64,000 nt of DNA from Burkholderiales bacterium (GTDB taxonomy: Bacteria; Pseudomonadota; Gammaproteobacteria; Burkholderiales; SG8-41). Shown one piece after another: positions 43,406-51,448 of this stretch. The notes beneath the pieces are model-generated. The model saw nothing but the letters and a program-made list of their open reading frames with translations. It was not told the DNA's origin and ran no database searches. The DNA lies in NCBI GenBank assembly GCA_030683105.1, contig JAUXMZ010000048.1:1-64000 (forward strand), read 5' to 3'. Positions within the stretch are counted from its first letter, which is position 1, and every line of letters begins with the position of its first letter. A program made the translations under genes and the position numbers.

Positions 43406-44089
43406 TTAACGGCTAAAAGGCCAATGCGTTTGCCCGCGCCCGCGATCCTCGTGGTCGCCGTCGCTGATCCGTATCAGGGTGCGGGAGCGGTGGCAGTAAC
43501 GAAAATTGGTAGGAATCCCGCCGTTCAGGGCTGCGGCCTCGGAGGCATATTCGGTTTCGAGCACCGAACCCGGCGTAGCGACCACAATCGTCTTGAAATC
43601 CTGGGAGACATGGCCCTTGATATTGATGCCCGTCCAGGCACCCGTCTGGCCAATATTGGGCCCTTCGACCTGGGTATGCGTGAGCGGCTCATTTACGATG
43701 TGGATGGACCGGTCGGACGCAACCGTATAGGTGAACTTGGCACTGAAGTTATTCGTAAATGCTGGGCCAAAGTTGGTGTTTCCAGTGGTATTGTTCGCGG
43801 GGAAGGCGTTGTGACCGATCTCCACCGCGCGGCCTTTGACCGTCCCGGTGCCGTCGCCATTGAACTTCCGGACGCCGTGCACGCTGAAGGATCGAATCAG
43901 ACCCGGTTTGCTGGGAGCGGGATTCGCCCGGAAGTTGACGAATCCGTTCTCCGAATGGAGACACGAACCATCGCCCGAGAACGCGTAGTCGCCGCGCAGG
44001 GCCCTGGTTAGATCGTTCGGTGCCGCCCCGGCGACAGCCGGCAGCGAGAGCGCGAGACTCAATGCGGTAATGGAAACCAGTCGATTCAT
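43406..44089 (-). CDS. Exported protein of unknown function
   Basis: A protein of 227 residues with a clear signal peptide (ALSLALSLPAVAGAAP). The mature part begins DLTRALRGDYAFSGDGSCLH and is strand-rich with GTGTVKGRAVEIGHNAFP. It has two widely spaced cysteines (GSCLH, FRYCHRS) that could pair in the periplasm. The C-terminus is charged. I do not recognise a family. An AGGAG site precedes the start. Single gene; neighbours give no clue. Confidence 0.78.
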   Translation of the reverse strand: MNRLVSITALSLALSLPAVAGAAPNDLTRALRGDYAFSGDGSCLHSENGFVNFRANPAPSKPGLIRSFSVHGVRKFNGDGTGTVKGRAVEIGHNAFPANNTTGNTNFGPAFTNNFSAKFTYTVASDRSIHIVNEPLTHTQVEGPNIGQTGAWTGINIKGHVSQDFKTIVVATPGSVLETEYASEAAALNGGIPTNFRYCHRSRTLIRISDGDHEDRGRGQTHWPFSR

Positions 44090-44138
44090 GGGTGATGCTC
44101 CTTGTGAGTTATAGGATCGTTGGTAATTTCAGGGATGG

Positions 44139-44327
44139 TTAGTTCGAAAAGCTAATGTCGCACGGACTGCCGTCTAAGGTGATTTTGCCCACTACCTTTT
44201 TGACGTCCCCTACCCCTCCAAATGGCGGTGTGCCACCGCCAGAGGCAAGGATAAGGGTTTTTACTTTGTAGTTCCAGCCCGCTTTTCTGACAATCAAAAC
44301 CTCAGGGATAGCCTCCGGTTTAAGCTG
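44139..44327 (-). pseudogene. Possible gene remnant
   Basis: Open minus-strand frame of 62 codons with no ATG or GTG start, ending GSPCDISFSN. It reads like the C-terminus of an exported protein (KAGWNYKVKTLILASGGGTP). It may be the 3' end of a lost gene; I cannot name a family. The rest of 44090-44629 holds the repeat elements listed separately. Confidence 0.25.
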
Positions 44328-44397
44328 TCAGGATGAGCGAAAATCGGTTTGTCGATTCCGATTGCTTTAGAGCCCGTAATAAAATCTAAAAAATTAG

Positions 44398-44562
44398 TCG
44401 CCGATGAACGCCGATAGACGCCGATCGAACCAACCGCGATAGCTCAAGTTGCTTGGTACGCAATAAAAATCCATTAACAACAACAAACTACGCAACATCT
44501 TTGTGTTTCGTGGTCTGGTATTTTTATTTTCATCGGCGTCTATCGGCGTTCATCGGCGGTTA
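44398..44562. repeat. GCCGAT-family hairpin element
   Basis: Left arm gccgatgaacgccgatagac and on (44400-44426), right arm catcggcgtctatcggcgtt and on (44530-44562); the arms are near-perfect reverse complements over about 30 bases. The core differs from the copies at 48270 and 59316. Confidence 0.8.
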
Positions 44563-44589
44563 CTTCGGTCTTGGTCTTTTTGCTCTTAA

Positions 44590-44611
44590 TCTCTGTGATC
44601 TCTGTGGCTAA
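44590..44611. repeat. Single CACAGAG-type arm
   Basis: ctctgtgat/ctctgtggct, one right-hand arm just before the 3' end of the next Bug gene; preceded by tcttggtctttttgctc, a tail also seen near other elements. Confidence 0.6.
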
Positions 44612-44629
44612 AAGTCTTTCGGGTTTGTT

Positions 44630-45607
44630 TCAACCGCCCGACGCCGCCTTGATCCCCGCAGCCTTCACCAGCTTGCCGAACTTCTCAATTTCCGATTGCA
44701 GGTAGGCGTGGAACTGCTCGGGCGTGCCGCCGATGATCTGCGCACCGACGTCGGCATGTTTCTTCTGGATGTCCGGCATGGTCAGGATGCCGGCGAATTC
44801 CTTGTGCAGGCGCGCGATGATAGGCTGCGGTGTTCCCGCCGGCGCGGCGACTGCCGACCATGAGGAGTTTTCGTAACCGGGCACGCCTGCTTCGGCGACG
44901 GTAGGCAGGTCGGGCAGGGCGGATGAACGGGTGGCGCCGGTCGTCGCCAACGCCCGCACCCGGCCGCTTTTCACAAACGGCACGGTCGAGATCGCGTTGT
45001 TGATCAGCACCTGGATCTGGCCGCTGATGAGATCGGTGAGCGAGGGCGCCGAGCTCTTGTACGGGACGTGCGTCATTTTGGTCTTGGTCATCAGCGTGAA
45101 CAACTCGCCGGAAACATGGCCGAAGCCGCCGACGCCCGAAGAGCCGTAGTTGAGTTCGCCGGGCCGGGCCTTAGCCAGCGCGATCAGTTCCTTCACGGTT
45201 TTCACCGGCACCGAAGGATGCACCACCAGCACGCCGGGCGAGGAGGAAATCTGGATGATGGGCGCGAAATCCTTCAGCACGTCGAACGACAGCTTGTAGA
45301 GATGCGGATTCACCGCCCAGGTGCCGACGGTGGCGATCACGATGGTATAGCCGTCGGCCGGCGCCCGCGCGACTGCTTCCATGCCGATGTTGCCGCCGGC
45401 GCCGCCGCGGTTGTCGATGATCACTTGCTGGCCGAGACGCTGGGTGAGTTTATCGCCGAGCATGCGTCCCTGGATGTCGGTGGGACCGCCGGGCACGAAC
45501 GGCACGACGAAGCGGACCGGTTTGGTTGGGTATTCCTGAGCAAATGCGGGAACAGCAAAGCCGGCCGCGACGACACAGACAAGGATGCGAAATGTTGCAG
45601 ATATCAT
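44630..45607 (-). CDS. Bug-family (TctC) periplasmic solute receptor
   Basis: Receptor of 325 residues: signal peptide CVVAAGFAVPAFAQ, YPTKPVRFVVPFVPGGPTD, VIIDNRGGAGGNIGMEAVAR and a canonical C-terminus (FGKLVKAAGIKAASGG) with a short extra tail. Flanked on both sides by repeat elements. An Asp/Glu racemase-like gene lies upstream on the same strand, but 264 bases and a repeat separate them. Confidence 0.93.
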   Translation of the reverse strand: MISATFRILVCVVAAGFAVPAFAQEYPTKPVRFVVPFVPGGPTDIQGRMLGDKLTQRLGQQVIIDNRGGAGGNIGMEAVARAPADGYTIVIATVGTWAVNPHLYKLSFDVLKDFAPIIQISSSPGVLVVHPSVPVKTVKELIALAKARPGELNYGSSGVGGFGHVSGELFTLMTKTKMTHVPYKSSAPSLTDLISGQIQVLINNAISTVPFVKSGRVRALATTGATRSSALPDLPTVAEAGVPGYENSSWSAVAAPAGTPQPIIARLHKEFAGILTMPDIQKKHADVGAQIIGGTPEQFHAYLQSEIEKFGKLVKAAGIKAASGG

Positions 45608-45676
45608 GGTTTTCCTCCTGGGACGACTGTTGGAATATCGAGCTTATTTAGAGTCCTGACAAAATCTAAAATCGTA

Positions 45677-45790
45677 AGCCACAGAGAGCGCAGAGAACAC
45701 AGAGGAAAACAAACAACGAAACATGATTTGTATCTGATTATTAAATAATATTTATGGTTTCTCTCTGTGAACTCTGTGTCCTCTGTGGCT
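45677..45790. repeat. CACAGAG-family hairpin element
   Basis: Left arm gccacagagagcgcagagaa and on, core with catgatttgtatctgatt and aatatttatgg, right arm ctctgtgaactctgtgtcct and on to ctctgtggct. The core is homologous in the same orientation to the element at 52444 (catg-ttNgtatc-ggtt...ttttat). Confidence 0.85.
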
Positions 45791-45871
45791 AATGTTCTTC
45801 GGGTTTTAGCCTTTTTGATATGCGCTAGTATGCATCAGTGGCAAGCGGTGCGCTTGCGGACCGCATCTTTA

Positions 45872-46531
45872 TCAACCCGACAGCAGTCGCTTGAGCCGGA
45901 TCACCGCAGAGGTGGGGCTGGTGAGCACCTTGCGCCCGACCCGCGATTCGATGACGACCGCCGCGCTGGCCATCGAGAACTGCGCGAGGATCAGCGCATC
46001 GCAATCGCCGATTTCCTCGGCCGCGGCGGCGATCAGGCGGTTATGTTCGTACACTTTGCCCGCGTGCAGGGCGACCAGTGCGTCCGGCACTGCGCGCGAA
46101 CGGACTGAAATGACCATGTTTTTTTCTTTGGCCAGTTTTCTGATTTCAGCCTCGAGAGACGGGATGCTGGGCTCGAAGGTCGCGATGAGCCCGATGCGAG
46201 TGCCCGCGGCCAGCGCTTCTTCTAGCATCGCTTCGTTGGGCTTGAGCACCGGGATCGGCAGCGCCGCTCTGGCGGCTTCGATCGCGGGACCAAACGCCGA
46301 GCAGGTGAACAGGATGGCGTCCGCGCCGTTATCGCAGGCGTAGCGCGACAGCGTCAAAAAACGCGTTACCATTTTCTCGGTGAGCTTGCCATCGGCTGCC
46401 AGATCGGCGGGTAGCGAATCCTCGAGCAGGTTGGTGGTGCGCGCCTCGGGCCAAAGATTCCTGAACGCATCCACGATGGGTTCGATGGCGACGGGGGTGG
46501 CATGGATCAGCGCGATGCGGGGTGAGGGCAT
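45872..46531 (-). CDS. Asp/Glu/hydantoin racemase-superfamily protein, one catalytic Cys
   Basis: A protein of 219 residues starting MPSPRIALIHATP; an in-frame extension upstream is unlikely. The first half has the conserved ADAILFTCSAFG with Cys77. In cofactor-independent racemases the second half carries a matching cysteine; here that block reads DALILAQFSMASA, with no cysteine. One-cysteine members include arylmalonate decarboxylase-type enzymes, though that enzyme keeps the other cysteine. A decarboxylase, isomerase or lyase role is therefore as likely as racemisation. Confidence 0.82.
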   Translation of the reverse strand: MPSPRIALIHATPVAIEPIVDAFRNLWPEARTTNLLEDSLPADLAADGKLTEKMVTRFLTLSRYACDNGADAILFTCSAFGPAIEAARAALPIPVLKPNEAMLEEALAAGTRIGLIATFEPSIPSLEAEIRKLAKEKNMVISVRSRAVPDALVALHAGKVYEHNRLIAAAAEEIGDCDALILAQFSMASAAVVIESRVGRKVLTSPTSAVIRLKRLLSG

Positions 46532-46974
46532 GGTTTTAAAAGGCGATGTAGATGCAAATAATTTACCGCGATCCCGGGTGACGGACACGAGGATGGCGAG
46601 TGTAGCATCAGCGGGACTGTGATGCACTCCGGCGATCGCGCCCGGCCGCCCCGAGATGCCGTGACTGCCACCTCAACACAGTCATGTCATATGCATGCGA
46701 CGCTTTGTGTTGACAAGACTGTCCGAGCGTGCAAAATTCGAAGTGTCGCACGGTGCCGTCATCCTGCCTGCGGTGTCTTCTGCCGGTCAACACCAATCAT
46801 CGAATTGCGCATCAGCGGATCATAACCGGTGCCGTGATAGGCCCTCGACCCGGCACGCAGGGCAGTTTGCAGGAGCCATCAACGGCGAAACGGCGCATCA
46901 TGCCCCAGCCTGATCCAGGGTTTACGGCTAGAGCGCATACTGAACACGATCTGGTCAATACGGAGAGCAAAGCC

Positions 46975-47952
46975 ATGAAAAAGCCCCAGTCCCTGCACTA
47001 CGTGATCGCGGCAGCCTGCGCGCTCGTCACAACGTTTGCCGCCACCGCGGCCGAGCAGTATCCGTCGCGTCCGGCCCGTTTGATCGTGCCCTTCGCACCC
47101 GGCGGCCCGACCGATACCATCGCGCGCGTGGTCGCGCAGCAATTGACGGAACGGCTGGGGCAGCAGATCGTCGTCGATAACCGCGCCGGCGCGGGCGGCA
47201 ATATCGGCATGGGCCTGGCGGCGCGCGCAACGGGTGACGGCTACACGCTGCTGCTGGTCAGTTCGAGTTTCGTCGTCAATCCCTCGCTCTACAAAGACCT
47301 GCCCTACGATCCGTACAAGGATCTGATGCCGATTTCCAACCTGGCGGCGTCGCCGAACGTGTTTACGGTGCACCCGAGTTCGACGGTGAAGTCGATCTCC
47401 GAACTGGTTGCTTATGCGAAAGCCAATCCGGGCAAGGCGAACGTCGCCACGCCGGGCATCGGCACCACGCCCGATCTTTCAGCGCGTCTGCTTGGACTCA
47501 CTGCAAAGGTCGACATGATCGCCGTACCGTATGGCGGGGCCGGGCCCGCGGTCGCGGCCACGGTAGGCAACCAGGTCCCCATCGGCTGCACCGCGCTGCC
47601 GCCGACCACGCCGCATATCCAGGCCGGGCGACTGCGCGCGCTGGCGGTGACGAGTGCCAAGCGGTCGCAGGCGCTGCCCGACGTGCCCACCATGGCCGAA
47701 GCCGGCTTTAAAAACCAGGAAGCCGAAACGCTGCAGGGCATGCTGGTCCCGGCGGGAACGCCCAAGGCGATCGTCGACCGGCTGAGCAAGGAACTGGTGT
47801 CGATCATGCGCGTGCCGGCGGTTCAGACCAAGGTGACCGATCTCGGCTTTTACATCATTGCCAGTTCGCCGGCGGAATTCCGCGCCCAGATCAAGGCTGA
47901 AATCGCGAAGTGGGGCGAGGTCATCAAGAGCGCCGGCGTCAAAGTGAACTGA
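46975..47952 (+). CDS. Bug-family (TctC) periplasmic solute receptor
   Basis: Receptor of 325 residues from ATG 46975 (GGAG ribosome site nine bases upstream); 82 in-frame codons further upstream are not coding by composition. Signal peptide CALVTTFAATAAEQ; YPSRPARLIVPFAPGGPTD; VVDNRAGAGGNIGMG; the usual PPDGYT is ATGDGYT. Ends at a strong terminator. It lies before a mini-Bug gene and a D-tartrate dehydratase-like gene, so tartrate or a similar hydroxy-diacid is a candidate ligand (inference). Confidence 0.92.
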   Translation: MKKPQSLHYVIAAACALVTTFAATAAEQYPSRPARLIVPFAPGGPTDTIARVVAQQLTERLGQQIVVDNRAGAGGNIGMGLAARATGDGYTLLLVSSSFVVNPSLYKDLPYDPYKDLMPISNLAASPNVFTVHPSSTVKSISELVAYAKANPGKANVATPGIGTTPDLSARLLGLTAKVDMIAVPYGGAGPAVAATVGNQVPIGCTALPPTTPHIQAGRLRALAVTSAKRSQALPDVPTMAEAGFKNQEAETLQGMLVPAGTPKAIVDRLSKELVSIMRVPAVQTKVTDLGFYIIASSPAEFRAQIKAEIAKWGEVIKSAGVKVN

Positions 47953-47954
47953 GC

Positions 47955-47988
47955 AATAAGCCGTGGTCAGGCCACGGCTTATTTATTT
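47955..47988 (+). terminator. Rho-independent terminator after Bug gene
   Basis: Perfect stem aataagccgtgg/ccacggcttatt with loop tcagg, then tattt, beginning three bases after the stop codon. Confidence 0.9.
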
Positions 47989-48043
47989 GAACATGAAGTG
48001 ACGCAGCGGCTGCAAAGAGTGTTGCAAAAAGAGGGGGACTGAC

Positions 48044-48253
48044 ATGCTTGTTCTGATCAGGTGGGTAGTGGCGGTGGCGGCCGTGGCTGTTGCCGGCATT
48101 GCGGCAGCCCAAAGCTGTGCTCGCCGGGGGCCAAGGGCGACCGGCACCGAGGAGTCGCAGCCGATCCTGCCGGATGAACTGGCGCAGTGGATGCACAAGG
48201 AAACCGTATTCTGGGCGGATATCGTGCGCGAGACCGGTATCCTCGCGGAATAA
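48044..48253 (+). CDS. Mini Bug-like exported protein (internal deletion)
   Basis: A protein of 69 residues preceded by a good ribosome site (GAGGGGG, six bases before ATG). A signal peptide (VAVAAVAVAGIAAAQS) is joined through about 17 linker residues to LAQWMHKETVFWADIVRETG and ILAE, which matches the last helix of Bug receptors (compare KAEADKWEKVVKSAGIKAE in the gene at 22557). The ligand-binding body is missing. It is either a deletion remnant or a small periplasmic protein kept after the loss. Composition and frame are intact. Confidence 0.65.
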   Translation: MLVLIRWVVAVAAVAVAGIAAAQSCARRGPRATGTEESQPILPDELAQWMHKETVFWADIVRETGILAE

Positions 48254-48269
48254 AAACAGACCTATTGAA

Positions 48270-48417
48270 ACCGCCGATGAACGCCGATAAACGCCGATAA
48301 GATCAAGAGCGAAACGCCATAGACAGGATTAACAATATTCACATGATTTATTTGATGTTTTTGATTCCATCCTGATCATCCTGTAAATCCTGTTTGTTTC
48401 ATTTTTATCGGCGGTTA
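48270..48417. repeat. GCCGAT-family hairpin element, oriented copy
   Basis: Left arm gccgatgaacgccgataaac and on (48272-48300), then gatcaagagcg and catagacaggattaac, core catgatttatttgatg, then atcctgtaaatcctgt, right arm atcggcggtt. This whole element is the reverse complement of the element at 59316, at roughly 80 percent identity by eye. Confidence 0.85.
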
Positions 48418-48447
48418 ATTTTCTGTTTTTTTTCGGGGATTTAAATA

Positions 48448-49617
48448 TTGCGCATCGTTGATATCCGAGAAACCGCGGTCCCGCTGAAGTCGACGCTGCG
48501 CAACGCGGTGTTCGATTTCAGCGAGATGACGACTTCGGTGGTCGCGGTGATCACCGATGTGGTCCGTGATGGCAAACCGGTCGCGGGCTTTGCCTTCAAT
48601 TCCACCGGCCGCTATGCGTGCGGCGCGCAGATGCGCGACCGTTTCATCCCACGCATCATGAAAGCGCCGCCTGATTCATTGCTGAATAAAGCGGGCGACA
48701 ATTTCGACCCTGAAAAAATTCTCGCCTGCATGATGCAGCGCGAGAAGCCCGGCGGGCATACCGAGCGCTCGGTGGCCATCGGCACCATCGAGGTCGCGGT
48801 GTGGGATGCGGTCGCCAAGATCGCGGGCAAGCCGCTGCACCGTGTTCTCGCCGAGACATACAACGGCGGTAAAGTAATAGACAAAGTGCCGTGTTACGTC
48901 GGCGGCGGCTGGTACCAGCCGGGCAAGGGCATACGGGAACTGCAGGACGAAATCAAAAGCCGGCTGGACCAGGGCTACACCACGATGAAAATCAAGGTGG
49001 GCGGTGCAACCATCCCCGATGACGTCGAACGCGTCGAAGCGGCGCTGAAAATCGTCGCGTCGAGCGCCAACCTTGCAGTTGACGCAAACGCCGGATTCGA
49101 TCGTGAGCGTGCGCTGGCTTATGCCAAAGCGCTCGCACCGTACAAACTGCGCTGGTTCGAGGAACCGACCGATCCGCTGGACTACGCGCTGCTCACGGAA
49201 GTCGCGGCAATCTATGATGCGCCCATCGGCACCGGCGAGAACCTGTTCTCGACCCAGGACGTGCACAACCTGATCCGTTTCGGGGGCTTGCGCGCCGACC
49301 GCGACATCATCCAGACCGACGTGCCGCAGTCCTACGGCATCGCCCAGTTCGCGCGCACGCTCGAAATGCTCAAACAAAACGGCTGGGACCGCAGATCCGT
49401 GTTCCCCCACGGGGGCAACCAGATGACGCTCGCCATCGTCGGCGGCTTCGGGCTCGGCGGCTGCGAAGCCTATCCCGGGGTGTTCGGCGTGTTCGCCGGC
49501 TTTGCCGACGATGCGCAAGTGGAAAACGGCTATCTGACGCTGCCGCAGCGGCCGGGAATCGGGTTCGAAGCGCAGAACCACCTTTATGCGGTGATGCACG
49601 AGCTCGTTGCGGTTTAG
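48448..49617 (+). CDS. tarD: Enolase-superfamily dehydratase, D(-)-tartrate dehydratase-like
   Basis: A protein of 389 residues, TTG start with CGGGGAT upstream. It resembles rhizobial D-tartrate dehydratase (TarD) over its full length and has the same length: MRIVDIRETAVPLKS, EKPGGHTERSVAIGTIEVAV, WDAVAKIAGKPL. Active-site features of the mandelate racemase group are present: KIKVGG with the K-x-K pair (near 180), metal ligands in AVDANAGFD (near 211), WFEEPTDP (near 237) and GTGENLFS (near 263), and the general-acid histidine in VFPHGGNQM (near 321). Expected reaction: dehydration of D-tartrate or a related hydroxy-acid to an oxo-acid. Neighbouring Bug receptors fit uptake of such acids. 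Confidence 0.82.
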   Translation: MRIVDIRETAVPLKSTLRNAVFDFSEMTTSVVAVITDVVRDGKPVAGFAFNSTGRYACGAQMRDRFIPRIMKAPPDSLLNKAGDNFDPEKILACMMQREKPGGHTERSVAIGTIEVAVWDAVAKIAGKPLHRVLAETYNGGKVIDKVPCYVGGGWYQPGKGIRELQDEIKSRLDQGYTTMKIKVGGATIPDDVERVEAALKIVASSANLAVDANAGFDRERALAYAKALAPYKLRWFEEPTDPLDYALLTEVAAIYDAPIGTGENLFSTQDVHNLIRFGGLRADRDIIQTDVPQSYGIAQFARTLEMLKQNGWDRRSVFPHGGNQMTLAIVGGFGLGGCEAYPGVFGVFAGFADDAQVENGYLTLPQRPGIGFEAQNHLYAVMHELVAV

Positions 49618-49723
49618 CAGGAGCCGGACGCGACACAAAATAAATGAAAACAATAAGTTACAATAGTTCACGCCAAGTGCTCTGCGAAGCTGAATTTACG
49701 AGGCAGCACAGCCTTGGCTGGTA

Positions 49724-49739
49724 GTAACTTATAGGTTAC
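49724..49739. promoter_or_regulatory. Palindromic operator before the toxin gene
   Basis: GTAAC-N6-GTTAC palindrome ending seven bases before the toxin ATG. A related half site (ataagttac, 49653-49661) lies upstream and forms a wider inverted repeat with gtaacttat (49724-49732). Typical of autoregulated toxin-antitoxin promoters. Confidence 0.6.
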
Positions 49740-49745
49740 AATGCA

Positions 49746-50102
49746 ATGGCCACGCGTAAGGTTCTCGTTTACCAGGCCGCTGACGGGCGCCGACCATTCA
49801 CCGAATGGCTGGCGGCGTTGAAAGACCGGCAGGCGCGAGCGCGAATCCAGACGCGTATCAACCGCCTTGCGCTCGGCAATCCTGGTGATCATCGGGCACT
49901 TGACGGCGGCGTTTTTGAACTGCGTATTGATTGGGGCCCGGGTTACCGGGTCTACTTTGCACAGACGGGTGACGTCATTCTTCTTCTCCTTTGCGGGGGA
50001 GACAAGACCACCCAGCAAAAGGACATTGCACATGCCAAAGCCAGCCTCCAGGATTACAAAGACCGCGCGAAAAAAAGCCGCGGCGCCGGCAATCGCCTAT
50101 GA
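49746..50102 (+). CDS. RelE/HigB-superfamily toxin (HI1419 type)
   Basis: A protein of 118 residues of the addiction-module killer family: RRPFTEWLAALKDRQARARI, INRLALGNPGDHRALDGGVF, ELRIDWGPGYRVYFAQTG and GGDKTTQQKDIAHAKA. These mark the RelE/ParE-fold HI1419-type toxins, predicted mRNA interferases or related ribosome inhibitors. It overlaps the downstream antitoxin gene by 71 bases, so the two are tightly coupled. The C-terminal tail KDRAKKSRGAGNRL extends past the usual end, through the overlap. Confidence 0.9.
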   Translation: MATRKVLVYQAADGRRPFTEWLAALKDRQARARIQTRINRLALGNPGDHRALDGGVFELRIDWGPGYRVYFAQTGDVILLLLCGGDKTTQQKDIAHAKASLQDYKDRAKKSRGAGNRL

Positions 50103-50385
50103 ACCATGGTTGATTGAGCGTCTGAAAGACCCCGCAGAAGCGGCGGCTTACATTGAAGCGGCGATCGAGGAAGACAATCAGCCGGCGCTGATGATGGCGC
50201 TGCGCCATGTGGCGCAAGCCCAGGGGGGGATATCGAAGATCGCGCGGAAATCGAAACTTACGCGCGAAGCCACGTATCGGATGTTGTCCGCGTCGGGTAA
50301 CCCGGAACTGCGCAGCCTGACAGCGATCCTGGACGCGGCGGGATTGCGGCTGTCGGTAAAGCCGATTGGCCGGCGTGCCGCCTGA
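50032..50385 (+). CDS. Antitoxin of the HI1420 type
   Basis: A protein of 117 residues from ATG 50032 (AAAGGA nine bases upstream, inside the toxin gene). The basic N-terminal tail (KPASRITKTARKKAAA) precedes the family sequence LKDPAEAAAYIEAAIEEDNQ, ALMMALRHVAQAQGGISKIA and a helix-turn-helix (RKSKLTREATYRMLSASGNP). It should neutralise the toxin and bind the palindrome upstream. An earlier in-frame start lies inside the toxin and is unlikely. Confidence 0.9.
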   Translation: MPKPASRITKTARKKAAAPAIAYEPWLIERLKDPAEAAAYIEAAIEEDNQPALMMALRHVAQAQGGISKIARKSKLTREATYRMLSASGNPELRSLTAILDAAGLRLSVKPIGRRAA

Positions 50386-50460
50386 CCATCCCGGTTCGTG
50401 GCGATTGACAAACTGGCGTGATCATTCTGGAAACGGGCAGTTGAATTTTCTGAAGCAGCT

Positions 50461-50769
50461 ATGACCAACATGCGCGTGCGTAAAGAAATGTTCGAGACCG
50501 CCCGCGGTCTCTACGATCTGGGTGTGGTGGATGCGGAAACGCTGCGCGAATTCGATGCTGCGCGCCTGCCGGCGCTCAAGCCGTACGCGGCGGTGGAGAT
50601 CAAGCGCCTGCGGCTCAAGGCCAAGGCCAGCCAGGCCGTGTTTGCCGCTTATCTCAATACCAGCGTATCCACGGTGCAGAAATGGGAGATTGGCGACAAG
50701 AAGCCGAGCGGGCCGGCGCTGAAGCTGCTCAATATTGTCGAGCGCAAAGGCTTGAAGGCGCTGGCGTAG
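50461..50769 (+). CDS. HigA-like helix-turn-helix regulator (orphan antitoxin)
   Basis: A protein of 102 residues with an N-terminal segment FETARGLYDLGVVDAETLRE and an XRE-type helix-turn-helix (KASQAVFAAYLNTSVSTVQK, WEIGDKKPSGPALKLL). This is the NadS/HigA2-type antitoxin layout, normally preceded by its own toxin gene. No toxin frame is found in the 75 bases before it, and the pair upstream is complete by itself. It may be an orphan or a secondary regulator of that pair. Confidence 0.85.
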   Translation: MTNMRVRKEMFETARGLYDLGVVDAETLREFDAARLPALKPYAAVEIKRLRLKAKASQAVFAAYLNTSVSTVQKWEIGDKKPSGPALKLLNIVERKGLKALA

Positions 50770-51448
50770 GTGTTCGAATCATAAGGGGGCAGACTCGTCA
50801 GTCCGTACGCGATCAACGATCTTAGGAGTCTGACCCTTTGCGACGTTGTTATCCGGCGGGAAATAAACGGCAACGTTGATTCGTCCCCGGTTTTGAAAAT
50901 CCTGCCAATCTTCGGTTGATGAATTTCAGAAATGGGGTTGAAGTAATTTATTGCGTTGAGGTCGCCTCTAGCTGCAGTGCGGATTTGTGGACCCATGCGA
51001 GCCGCCGAGCAGTCGCAGACCGGGCCCGGGGTTTCGGGCGAGCACTGCGCGAGCTGTGACTAGGTAAGATTTCCCGCAAAGAGTGCCCGCCCCAGTACTT
51101 ATGATTCCCGTTGCCGATGCGCGAGGAGCGCAGCCTGCCGGGCCTGGTCGAGCAGCGCAGGAGATATCCCCGAAGGGGGCGGCGAACCTGGGCGGCCTTC
51201 TTTTCGGTTACATTTTCTTGGCCGCGCAAGAAAAGGTAACCAGCTGTCGGGCTGCCCCCGACGATCCCTAGTGGCGAGGCGCCAGAAGTCCGGAACGCGG
51301 ACGCCGGCCAGTGGATTTTGAGCCATAGCGGGTTTCGATTGATCCATAGGTCTCGGGGCGTTATAGTCATACGCCAGATTTTTTATCGCCGCTTGCTGAA
51401 CAAGTGCTGAACAAGCGGCGATCCATCAAATAAAAAAGGAGAAACGCA
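50770..51448. other. Gene-free region with a conserved-looking hairpin
   Basis: About 680 bases without a supported gene. 50770-50960 is unremarkable. 51000-51330 is GC-rich with many short inverted repeats; frames here give the phrase LLFGYIFLAAQEKV often seen as spurious small proteins in proteobacterial genomes. The strongest structure is at 51206-51241. Confidence 0.5.
51206..51241. ncRNA. Hairpin element ggttac...gtaacc
   Basis: Fifteen-base-pair stem ggttacattttcttg/caagaaaaggtaacc with one mismatch and a six-base loop gccgcg. Similar hairpins recur between genes in many beta- and gammaproteobacteria, from memory. RNA or DNA function is unknown; the type is a guess. Confidence 0.35.

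Noticed and set aside
46729-46974. 82 extra in-frame codons before the Bug gene at 46975
   Set aside because: They lack a signal peptide and would bury the real one; a ribosome site precedes ATG 46975.
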